A stretch of DNA of 5,158 bases from the NCBI GenBank assembly GCA_938045655.1, contig CALIMO010000110.1, positions 1 to 5,158 on the forward strand. The letters run 5' to 3'. Of this stretch, positions 1 through 5,158 are shown one piece after another. The notes beneath the pieces were generated by a model. It saw only the letters and a program-made list of their open reading frames with translations. It had not been told where the DNA came from and did not search any database. The first letter of the stretch is position 1, and every line of letters starts with the position of its first letter. The DNA is from an uncultured bacterium. Its GTDB lineage: Bacteria; Patescibacteriota; Saccharimonadia; Saccharimonadales; Saccharimonadaceae. The translations under genes were made by a program, and so were the position numbers.

Positions 1-121
1 GACGCTCTATCGAACCGTACCCCTAATATCCCCTGGTTATTGTGATGTTTGCAACATTAATATATTGATACCTTCTTTAGGGGGCATTCTGATTTTTATG
101 ACTGTTACCGCTGTTCAGTGA
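1..121. other. Leader region of unknown content, possible contig-edge or junction sequence
   Basis: I see no recognisable gene here. An intact pheT should have about 40 codons (the start of the protein) immediately upstream of GIIAKV, but none of the three forward frames reads like a PheT N-terminus. The pheT frame is open from position 2 to 118 and ends at TGA 119-121. Its translation includes the fragments CNINILIPSL and MTVTAVQ, of which only NINI faintly recalls PheT N-termini. Base composition is 49 G+C in the first 120 bases (41%), higher than the 33% counted at 1801-1920. A 7-base inverted repeat, CCCCTAA at 20-26 and TTAGGGG at 77-83, is present, but its 50-base gap makes it weak as a structure. 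The stretch could be a chimeric or low-quality assembly edge, or a real junction that has replaced the start of pheT. Confidence 0.4.
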
Positions 122-2485
122 GGTATTATTGCCAAGGTTATTTCTGCCCAGAAAGTTGAAAATTCTGATCATTTAAATCTATGCAAGATTGATGACGGTG
201 GTATAAGAAAAAATATTGCTCGCGATGAAGACGGGTTTATTCAGGTGGTTTGTGGTGCGCCAAATGTGCGAGCTGGAATTTTTGTGGCTTGGCTTCCGCC
301 GGAGTCAATTGTGCCAGAAACTTTTGGTGGTGATAACTTTAAACTTGGTGCACGAAAACTAATGGGCTATATGAGCAACGGAATGATTGCAAGTCTTCGC
401 GAGCTTGGTCTAGGCGAAGAACATGATGGTATTCTTGAAATTTCACCAGAGGTTTTCGAAAACGGTGTTCAGGCAGGTGATTCTTTTGCGGAGAAATTTG
501 AATTAAATGATTTTCTGCTCGAAGTTGAAAATAAAAGCTTGACTCATCGCCCAGATTGTTTTGGAATTGTTGGCTTTGCTCGTGAAGTTGCAGGAATCTT
601 GGGACAAAAATTTGTTGAGCCAGATTTTATAAGAGGTTTGAGTTTTAAAGCTAAAAGCAATAAAATGGTTGAAATTGAAATTTCAGATCCTGAAATTTGT
701 GAACGTTACACAGCGGCAGTTTTTGATATCTCTGAAATTTTAAAAAATCCAAACTTAACAATTGCAAAAACTTATCTTTTGCGTTCTGGAATGCGGCCGA
801 TTGATTCGATAACTGATTTAGCAAATGAACTTATGCTTGAAACTGGGCAGCCGCTCCACACTTTTGATTTTGATAAATTGGCAAAAATTAACGGTAGTGA
901 AAACATCAAAATTACCGTTCGAAAAGCTTTCGAAAATGAAGAATTAGAGCTTTTAGACGGCAAAAAAATCAAAATGAGCAGCCAAGACATCGTGATTGCA
1001 ATTGGCGAAAACGCTGAAACGGCCGTGGCACTTGCTGGCGCAATGGGTGGAGCTTCAACCGCAATTGATGAAAATACAACACGAATTTTAGTAGAAAGTG
1101 CTACATTTAATCTTTATAATTTGCGAAATACACAAATGCGTCATGGAATTTTCTCGGAGGCAATTACGCGCTTCACAAAAGGTGTTCCAGAAATGATATC
1201 GCGAAAAGTTCTTGATTTGTTTGGTGCGCGAATTTTGGAACTTGGCGGAAAACCTTTGAGTGAGGTTGTAGATTCAAATGGTGATTTTTATTACAATAAA
1301 ACTGAAATTTCAGTTTCGAAAGATAAAATTAACCAAGTTTTGGGAACAGATTTTTCGAACGAAGAAATTCGGCAAACTCTAGAAAATGTTGGAATTTTAG
1401 CAAAAAATGAAAATCCTGAAACTTTTATGATTCCATTTTGGCGAAATGATCTACATATTGAGGAGGATTTAATTGAAGAAGTTGGGCGATTGAATGGTTA
1501 TGATAATATTAAATTGCAACTGCCAAGTCGAACTTTTAAGGCGGTAAAAAAAGCAAAAATCGACTTGCTTCAATCCGAAATTCGTGATATTTTAGCAGCA
1601 AGCGGTGCAAATGAAGTTTTGACTTATAGTTTTGTTCACGGTGATTTGCTTGAAAAGGTTGGTCAAGGTCCACAAAACTCTTACAAGATTATCAATTCAA
1701 TTTCGCCAGATTTACAATATTATCGCCAAACTTTAATGCCAAGTTTGCTTTCTAAAATTAGTCAAAATATTCGTGCAGGTTTTGGTGAATTTGCAATTTT
1801 CGAAATAAATAAAATCACTGAAAAATCACTCGGTTTGAATGATGAAAATGTGCCAGTTGAACAGAAGAAATTGGCGTTCGTTTATGCAAAAAATAATGGC
1901 GAAAATGCATTTTATGAAGCAAAGAATTATGCAGAGTTTCTATTTAAAAAGCTTGGTTTAAATGTAGAATTTGTAAAATTTGAAACTGAAAAATCACCAC
2001 TTTCAACTGAATTTGAACCAAAACGTTCGGCCTTAATGCAAATTTCTAAAAATGGCAAAAAGATAATTTTAGGCGTGATTGGTGAGTTTAGAAAATCAGT
2101 TCAAAAAGCGCTAAAACTACCAGAATCAACTGCTGGATTTGAGCTCGATTTACAAATTTTACTTGAAAATATTGAAAATTCAAATGTGAAAATTAGGGAT
2201 TTTTCGAAGTTCCAATCTGTTGAGCGCGATATTTCAATTAACGTTGAAGAAAATCGCAAATTTGCTGAAATTTTTAGTATTTTTGAGAATATTTCTGATG
2301 AATTTAGCAAAATTGATATTGAAACTTCACCAATTGATATTTTTAATAATTGTGATGGCTCAAAAAATATTTCAATTCGATTTAAGATTACGCCTTTCGA
2401 AAAAACTTTGAACGGTGAAGAGATTCGGGAAATTATGCAAAAAATTGAAGAAAAAGCCATAAAAAATGGCGGAAAGATAATTTAG
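122..2485 (+). CDS. pheT: Phenylalanyl-tRNA synthetase beta subunit (5' end missing or disrupted)
   Basis: The product is the beta chain of the cytoplasmic alpha2-beta2 enzyme that attaches phenylalanine to tRNA-Phe; the alpha chain (PheS) carries the catalytic site and lies outside this window. The readable frame gives 787 residues. Domains in order are an OB-fold tRNA-binding domain (IIAKVISAQKVENSDHL, then VVCGAPNVRAG near 248-277), the linker motif LTHRPDCFGIVGFAREVAGI (about 539-598), the B3/B4 editing domain (ITDLANELMLETGQPLHTFD near 809-868; ESATFNLYNLRNTQMRHG; SEAITRFTKG near 1154-1183), the B5 domain (IPFWRNDLHIEEDLIEEVGR near 1430-1489, then LNGYDN), and a C-terminal FDX-ACB anticodon-binding domain (from FSKFQSVERDI near 2204, with FEKTLNGEEI, to the end). 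No ATG, GTG or TTG occurs in frame between TGA 119-121 and GTG 245. GTG 245 falls inside the conserved VVCGAPNV motif, so it is not a believable native start. I therefore report the open frame from 122. About 40 N-terminal residues are missing. The family call is very secure; the 5' boundary is not. Confidence 0.95.
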   Translation, partial: GIIAKVISAQKVENSDHLNLCKIDDGGIRKNIARDEDGFIQVVCGAPNVRAGIFVAWLPPESIVPETFGGDNFKLGARKLMGYMSNGMIASLRELGLGEEHDGILEISPEVFENGVQAGDSFAEKFELNDFLLEVENKSLTHRPDCFGIVGFAREVAGILGQKFVEPDFIRGLSFKAKSNKMVEIEISDPEICERYTAAVFDISEILKNPNLTIAKTYLLRSGMRPIDSITDLANELMLETGQPLHTFDFDKLAKINGSENIKITVRKAFENEELELLDGKKIKMSSQDIVIAIGENAETAVALAGAMGGASTAIDENTTRILVESATFNLYNLRNTQMRHGIFSEAITRFTKGVPEMISRKVLDLFGARILELGGKPLSEVVDSNGDFYYNKTEISVSKDKINQVLGTDFSNEEIRQTLENVGILAKNENPETFMIPFWRNDLHIEEDLIEEVGRLNGYDNIKLQLPSRTFKAVKKAKIDLLQSEIRDILAASGANEVLTYSFVHGDLLEKVGQGPQNSYKIINSISPDLQYYRQTLMPSLLSKISQNIRAGFGEFAIFEINKITEKSLGLNDENVPVEQKKLAFVYAKNNGENAFYEAKNYAEFLFKKLGLNVEFVKFETEKSPLSTEFEPKRSALMQISKNGKKIILGVIGEFRKSVQKALKLPESTAGFELDLQILLENIENSNVKIRDFSKFQSVERDISINVEENRKFAEIFSIFENISDEFSKIDIETSPIDIFNNCDGSKNISIRFKITPFEKTLNGEEIREIMQKIEEKAIKNGGKII

Positions 2486-2488
2486 GAG
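2484..2488 (+). promoter_or_regulatory. Ribosome binding site of the FKBP gene
   Basis: AGGAG overlaps the last two bases of the pheT stop codon and lies 5 bases before ATG 2494. It fixes that ATG as the start and suggests that translation of the two genes is closely linked on one transcript. Confidence 0.75.
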
Positions 2489-2493
2489 AAAAG

Positions 2494-3174
2494 ATGGCAA
2501 CAAAGAAAAATTCATTACAAACTGGTACACCAGCTTGGCAGAGATATTCAATTTGGGTGATTTTAATTTTAACGATCGTTTCAACTGTGGCACTTTATGT
2601 TTCTTCATTCTTACAAACTGAGAGTAATTCAGAAACACAAAAAAAACAATCGCAAGTTTTGAAAAAATACCAAGATTACAGAAAAAAGGTTGAAGAGCAG
2701 GCGAAAGAACTTTCGGCCAAATATTACGACAGTTTTAAGGAATATGAAAAATCTCCAGTTGCATTTAATGCTGCGAGCGTAAAAGAGCTTACGAAAAAAG
2801 ATTTAAAAGAGGGTGACGGTGAAGAATTTACAGATTCAACAACGAAATTTCAGGCTTATTATATTGGCTGGAAACCTGATGGAACAGTTTTTGATGGAAG
2901 CTTTGAAAATGGTAGATTAAAATCGCCAGTTGTTTTTCGTAAAGAGGGTAAAAAATGGGGCTTAATTGAGGGCTGGAGTGAAGGTCTAAAAGGAATGAAA
3001 GTTGGCGGAATTCGTGAATTGTCTATTCCTGCGGATAAGGCTTATGGTGCTCAGGGCTCAGTTAATCAGGAAGATTCTTCAAAAACTATTGGCCCAAATA
3101 CACCTTTGAAATTTATCGTAATGTTAATTCCTGAATTCCAAGAAATTCCACAGCCAAGTCTTGAGGAAAACTAA
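2494..3174 (+). CDS. Membrane-anchored FKBP-type peptidyl-prolyl cis-trans isomerase
   Basis: The 226-residue product should catalyse cis-trans isomerisation of proline peptide bonds during protein folding. It has a short basic N-terminus (K4, K5, R17), one hydrophobic segment at about residues 19-40, a charged, probably helical or coiled-coil stretch at about 48-86, and a C-terminal FKBP domain at about 98-215. FKBP-fold pocket positions are well kept: Y123 in YYIGW, F133-D134 in VFDGSF, F148, L157-I158 and W161 in GLIEGW, Y184 in AYG, and F207 in PLKFIV. The positive-inside rule places the N-terminus in the cytoplasm and the isomerase domain outside. There is no lipobox cysteine, and I see no cysteine at all, so the hydrophobic segment is more likely a retained anchor than a cleaved signal, though cleavage cannot be excluded. 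The gene sits 8 bases after pheT and 1 base before trxB, consistent with one operon. The partner proteins are unknown. Confidence 0.9.
   Translation: MATKKNSLQTGTPAWQRYSIWVILILTIVSTVALYVSSFLQTESNSETQKKQSQVLKKYQDYRKKVEEQAKELSAKYYDSFKEYEKSPVAFNAASVKELTKKDLKEGDGEEFTDSTTKFQAYYIGWKPDGTVFDGSFENGRLKSPVVFRKEGKKWGLIEGWSEGLKGMKVGGIRELSIPADKAYGAQGSVNQEDSSKTIGPNTPLKFIVMLIPEFQEIPQPSLEEN
3163..3166 (+). promoter_or_regulatory. Ribosome binding site of trxB
   Basis: GAGG, within TTGAGGAAAAC, lies inside the end of the FKBP gene and 9 bases before ATG 3176. It supports ATG 3176 as the trxB start. The alternative in-frame TTG at 3161 would overlap this site and has no good site of its own. Confidence 0.65.
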
Positions 3175-3175
3175 A

Positions 3176-4117
3176 ATGACTGATTTGGTAATTATTGGTT
3201 CAGGGCCATCTGCGTTGAGTGCGGCAATTTACGCTGCACGAGATGGCTTGAGTGTGCGAGTTTTCGAAAAAGCGGCTTTTGGTGGAATTGCAACAACTTC
3301 AGATTTAATTGAAAACTATCCAGGCTTTGATGAAGGAATTTCTGGGCTTGAGCTTTCAAAAAAAATGCGAATCCAAGCTGAAAAATTTGGTGCAAAATTT
3401 GATTATGGCGAAGTTTTAGGTTTTGAAAATCTTGGTAATTTTGTGCGATTAGATATTGATGGTGAAAAATTTGATTCAAAAACAGTTTTGATTGCAACGG
3501 GAAATTCATATAGAATGCTTGGCCTGCCACGAGAAGAAGAGTTTTTTGGGCGAGGTGTTCATACCTGTGCAACTTGCGATGGCCCATTCTATGCTGGAAA
3601 GGATTTGATTGCAGTTGGTGGCGGTAATTCTGCGGTAACTGAGGCCCTATTCTTGAGCCGATTTTCAAAAGTTAAGCTTTTAGTTCGAGGCGAAATTTCG
3701 GCGCAAGCTGTCTTGCAAGAGCGACTTTTTGAAGCAGTTAAATCTGGCAAAATTGAGTTATTTTTAAAAACTGAAATTGAGGAATTTCTTTTCGAAAAGG
3801 CTGATTTTGGTGAAAAAATTATTGGTACTCGTATAAAACAGCAAACTAAAGAAGGTGAAAAAACTTTTGAAATTAAAGCTGCTGCAATTTTTGAATTTAT
3901 TGGATTAATTCCGAATTCTGGTTTTGCAAAAAAATCTGGTGTTGAAGTTAATAACTATGGTGAGATTGTTGTAAATAACAATTTCGAAACAAATATTCCA
4001 AGAGTTTATGCTTCTGGCGATATAATTGAAAATGCACAAAAACAGATTGTGGTAGCTGCAGCAACCGGTGCTCAAGCGGCAATAAAAATCTCAGAATTTT
4101 TACACAATGAAAAATAG
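3176..4117 (+). CDS. trxB: Thioredoxin-disulfide reductase (FAD, CxxC type)
   Basis: The 313-residue product is a low-molecular-weight flavoprotein reductase that passes electrons from a pyridine nucleotide through FAD and a redox-active disulfide to thioredoxin in the cytoplasm. Its length is typical. Visible parts are the FAD-binding GSGPSALSAAIYAARDG at residues 8-24, the GGIATTSDLIENYPGF segment at 36-51, the active-site CATC (Cys131, Cys134), the nucleotide-binding GGGNSA at 148-153, and the C-terminal FAD motif RVYASGDI at 276-283 followed by KQIVVAAATGAQAA. After the nucleotide-binding loop, where NADPH-using relatives have HRR with a further Arg, this protein reads LLVRGEISAQAVLQERL, so the usual 2'-phosphate-binding arginines are only partly kept and cofactor preference is uncertain. 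The chosen start is ATG 3176, 1 base after the FKBP stop; TTG 3161 would add five residues. No thioredoxin gene is in view. Other members of this flavoprotein superfamily are possible but less likely given CATC and the overall order. Confidence 0.94.
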   Translation: MTDLVIIGSGPSALSAAIYAARDGLSVRVFEKAAFGGIATTSDLIENYPGFDEGISGLELSKKMRIQAEKFGAKFDYGEVLGFENLGNFVRLDIDGEKFDSKTVLIATGNSYRMLGLPREEEFFGRGVHTCATCDGPFYAGKDLIAVGGGNSAVTEALFLSRFSKVKLLVRGEISAQAVLQERLFEAVKSGKIELFLKTEIEEFLFEKADFGEKIIGTRIKQQTKEGEKTFEIKAAAIFEFIGLIPNSGFAKKSGVEVNNYGEIVVNNNFETNIPRVYASGDIIENAQKQIVVAAATGAQAAIKISEFLHNEK

Positions 4118-4143
4118 GGTTATATTGCCCTATTTTAGTTTTT
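4111..4143 (+). terminator. Rho-independent-type terminator at the end of trxB
   Basis: A perfect 9-base-pair inverted repeat, AAAATAGGG (4111-4119) and CCCTATTTT (4128-4136), surrounds an 8-base loop TTATATTG. It is followed by AG and a run of five T (4139-4143). The stem has only three G-C pairs, so it is weak, but the position at the end of the three-gene unit and just before a promoter fits. The trxB stop codon TAG (4115-4117) lies inside the left arm. Confidence 0.65.
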
Positions 4144-4149
4144 GAAAAA

Positions 4150-4178
4150 GTGAAAAATATCCTCAAGCGTGATATAAT
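4150..4178 (+). promoter_or_regulatory. Extended -10 promoter for polA
   Basis: A consensus -10 box TATAAT at 4173-4178 is preceded by the extended -10 element TGA at 4170-4172. Seventeen bases upstream lies GTGAAA (4150-4155), a 4-of-6 match to the -35 box TTGACA. With the usual 6-8 base gap, transcription would begin at about 4185-4187, on or just before the polA ATG. The promoter sits directly after the trxB terminator, as expected for a new transcription unit. Confidence 0.6.
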
Positions 4179-4186
4179 GGAATATA

Positions 4187-5158
4187 ATGAAAAAGTTAGT
4201 GATTATTGACGGAAAAAGCGTATTTTATCGGGGCTACTACGCTATGGGTAATTTGAGTCTTGAAGACGGAACGCCCACAGGTGGTGTTTATGGTTTTGCC
4301 AGTTTAGCTTTTGAGGTTATTCGAAAATTAAAACCAGATTATGTGGTTGTGGCTTGGGATAAAAAAGGAACTTCAACTGCAAAAAGAAGTGCGATTTATC
4401 CTGAGTATAAAGCTGGGCGAAAAAAAGCGCCAGATGATTTCTATGAACAGATTCCACTTTTAAAGGACTTTTTGAAGACTTTAGGTTGGCCTCTTTTCGA
4501 AACCGACGGCTATGAGGCTGATGATATTTTGGGGACTTTAGCGGTTCAGGCAAATAAGCTCGGAGTTGAAGCAAATTTGATTACTTCTGATCTTGATATG
4601 TTGCAATTGATTGATGAAAATACTAAAGTTTTTGCAATGAAACGTGGATTTTCGGATATCGAAGAATTTGATCTTGAATATTTTGAGAATAAATATGGAT
4701 TAAAACAATCTCAATTTTTAGATTTAAAAGCACTTCAAGGTGATTCTAGCGACAATATTCCAGGTGTGCCAGGGATTGGTCCAAAAACTGCTACGCAACT
4801 TTTGCAAGAGTTTTTTACGCTTGAGGGAATTTATGAAAATCTTGAAAATATCAAACCGGCTTGGCGAAAAAAACTTGAAGCTGGTAAAGATTCAGCGTTT
4901 ATGAGTAAAAAAATTGCTGAAATTTTTCTTGATGCACCGGTTGAGCTTAACTTTGAAGATGCCGATATTCGTAACTTTAATTATGAAGAAGTTTTAAAAA
5001 TGCTTCGAAAGCTTGAATTTAATTCTTTGCTCCGAAAAATTCCAAAAGAGATGAAAACTGGCTCAGAGGATTTTGAAACAAAAAATGAAAACCAAATTGG
5101 GCTTTTTGAAGAAGTTCTAGAATCTTCTGGGATCAATACTTTGCCGGAAATTTCTGCT
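4187..5158 (+). CDS. polA: DNA polymerase I, N-terminal 5'-3' exonuclease part (partial, runs off the right edge)
   Basis: The 324 codons in view encode the flap/5'-nuclease domain that removes RNA primers and displaced flaps during lagging-strand synthesis and repair. Acidic metal-binding positions of this family are present: D8 in IIDG, D58 in AWD, E110/D112/D113 in GYEADD, D135/D137 in SDLDMLQL, and D186/D189 in GDSSDN. The DNA-binding helix-hairpin-helix follows as IPGVPGIGPKTA at 191-202. YPEYKAGR at 71-78 matches the conserved YK..R element. From about residue 290 an acidic linker begins, so the proofreading-like and polymerase domains are expected beyond the window; a stand-alone exonuclease is less likely because the frame continues past the usual domain end. 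ATG 4187 is fixed as the start because the next in-frame ATG (residue 20) would remove D8. No clear Shine-Dalgarno sequence precedes it. Odd points are IDGKS where IDGNS is common, WD for FD, and the absence of the usual FRHE-like motif after it. Confidence 0.93.
   Translation, partial: MKKLVIIDGKSVFYRGYYAMGNLSLEDGTPTGGVYGFASLAFEVIRKLKPDYVVVAWDKKGTSTAKRSAIYPEYKAGRKKAPDDFYEQIPLLKDFLKTLGWPLFETDGYEADDILGTLAVQANKLGVEANLITSDLDMLQLIDENTKVFAMKRGFSDIEEFDLEYFENKYGLKQSQFLDLKALQGDSSDNIPGVPGIGPKTATQLLQEFFTLEGIYENLENIKPAWRKKLEAGKDSAFMSKKIAEIFLDAPVELNFEDADIRNFNYEEVLKMLRKLEFNSLLRKIPKEMKTGSEDFETKNENQIGLFEEVLESSGINTLPEISA

Noticed and set aside
20..83. Inverted repeat CCCCTAA and TTAGGGG as a possible mobile-element end or operator
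   Set aside because: Only 7 bases match, with a 50-base gap and no target-site duplication or transposase in view. It is too weak to call.
98..124. Recoding of TGA as Gly (as in Gracilibacteria and SR1), so that ATG 98 would read MTVTAVQ, then Gly, then GIIAKV
   Set aside because: No in-frame TGA occurs in the rest of pheT, the FKBP gene, trxB or the visible part of polA, which would be unlikely if TGA were a sense codon. The reading also supplies only seven residues before the break and does not resemble a PheT N-terminus.
2101..2638. Overlapping open frames on both strands around the pheT 3' end (2101-2460 minus, 2220-2411 plus, 2372-2638 minus)
   Set aside because: They are Ser-, Phe- and Leu-rich translations of A+T-rich pheT and FKBP sequence in other frames, without recognisable domains.
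3192..3668. Long open frame on the minus strand (158 codons) opposite trxB
   Set aside because: It lies wholly within a secure gene, reads as low-complexity protein rich in Gln, His, Leu and Phe, and shows no family motif. It is a shadow of trxB codon use.
3948..4574. Minus-strand open frames at 3948-4166 and 4317-4574
   Set aside because: Both are antisense to well-supported genes (trxB and polA), have no recognisable content, and one would run through the terminator and promoter region.
455..5009. High number of TTCGAA palindromes: 14 counted (455, 918, 929, 1315, 1354, 1799, 2203, 2396, 3263, 3791, 3983, 4320, 4496, 5004)
   Set aside because: The related palindrome TTGCAA is about equally common on a rough count, and many TTCGAA copies are simply Phe-Glu codon pairs or Arg CGA after a pyrimidine. 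No spacing pattern is seen, so composition and codon use explain it.

Overview
This window is an ordinary housekeeping stretch from an A+T-rich bacterium. The first 120 bases count as 41% G+C, and a sampled stretch of pheT (1801-1920) counts as about 33%. The standard genetic code fits: none of the four reading frames contains an internal TGA, and Trp is encoded by TGG. Protein style points to the Candidate Phyla Radiation (Patescibacteria), most likely Saccharibacteria (TM7). The signs are the PheT tRNA-binding domain with an extra segment before VVCGAPNVRAG, the ENKSLTHRPD motif, and a PolA N-terminus with AWDKK, YPEYKAGRKKAPDDFYEQIP and GWPLFETDGYEADD. This placement is a judgement from remembered family resemblance; no search was run.

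Layout, all on the + strand. Positions 1-121 form a short non-coding-looking leader with no recognisable PheT N-terminus. Positions 122-2485 encode the phenylalanyl-tRNA synthetase beta chain (pheT), whose frame is open only from a TGA at 119-121 and which has no normal start codon before 245. Positions 2494-3174 encode a membrane-anchored FKBP-type peptidyl-prolyl isomerase. Positions 3176-4117 encode a thioredoxin reductase (trxB). Positions 4111-4143 form a hairpin terminator that includes the trxB stop codon. Positions 4150-4178 form a strong extended -10 promoter. The 5'-3' exonuclease part of DNA polymerase I (polA) starts at 4187 and runs off the right edge.

The first three genes are packed with gaps of 8 and 1 bases, each downstream gene has a purine-rich ribosome-binding site, and no promoter is visible between them, so they look like one transcript. 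The terminator and new promoter then separate polA as its own unit. The three co-transcribed genes supply charged Phe-tRNA, proline isomerisation probably on the outer face of the membrane, and thiol-disulfide reducing power. This is a protein-making and protein-folding theme, but no direct pathway link is shown.

I found no convincing new biological system. The points most worth a second look are the damaged or unassembled 5' end of pheT, the near-leaderless architecture of polA, and the altered NADPH-binding motif in the thioredoxin reductase.
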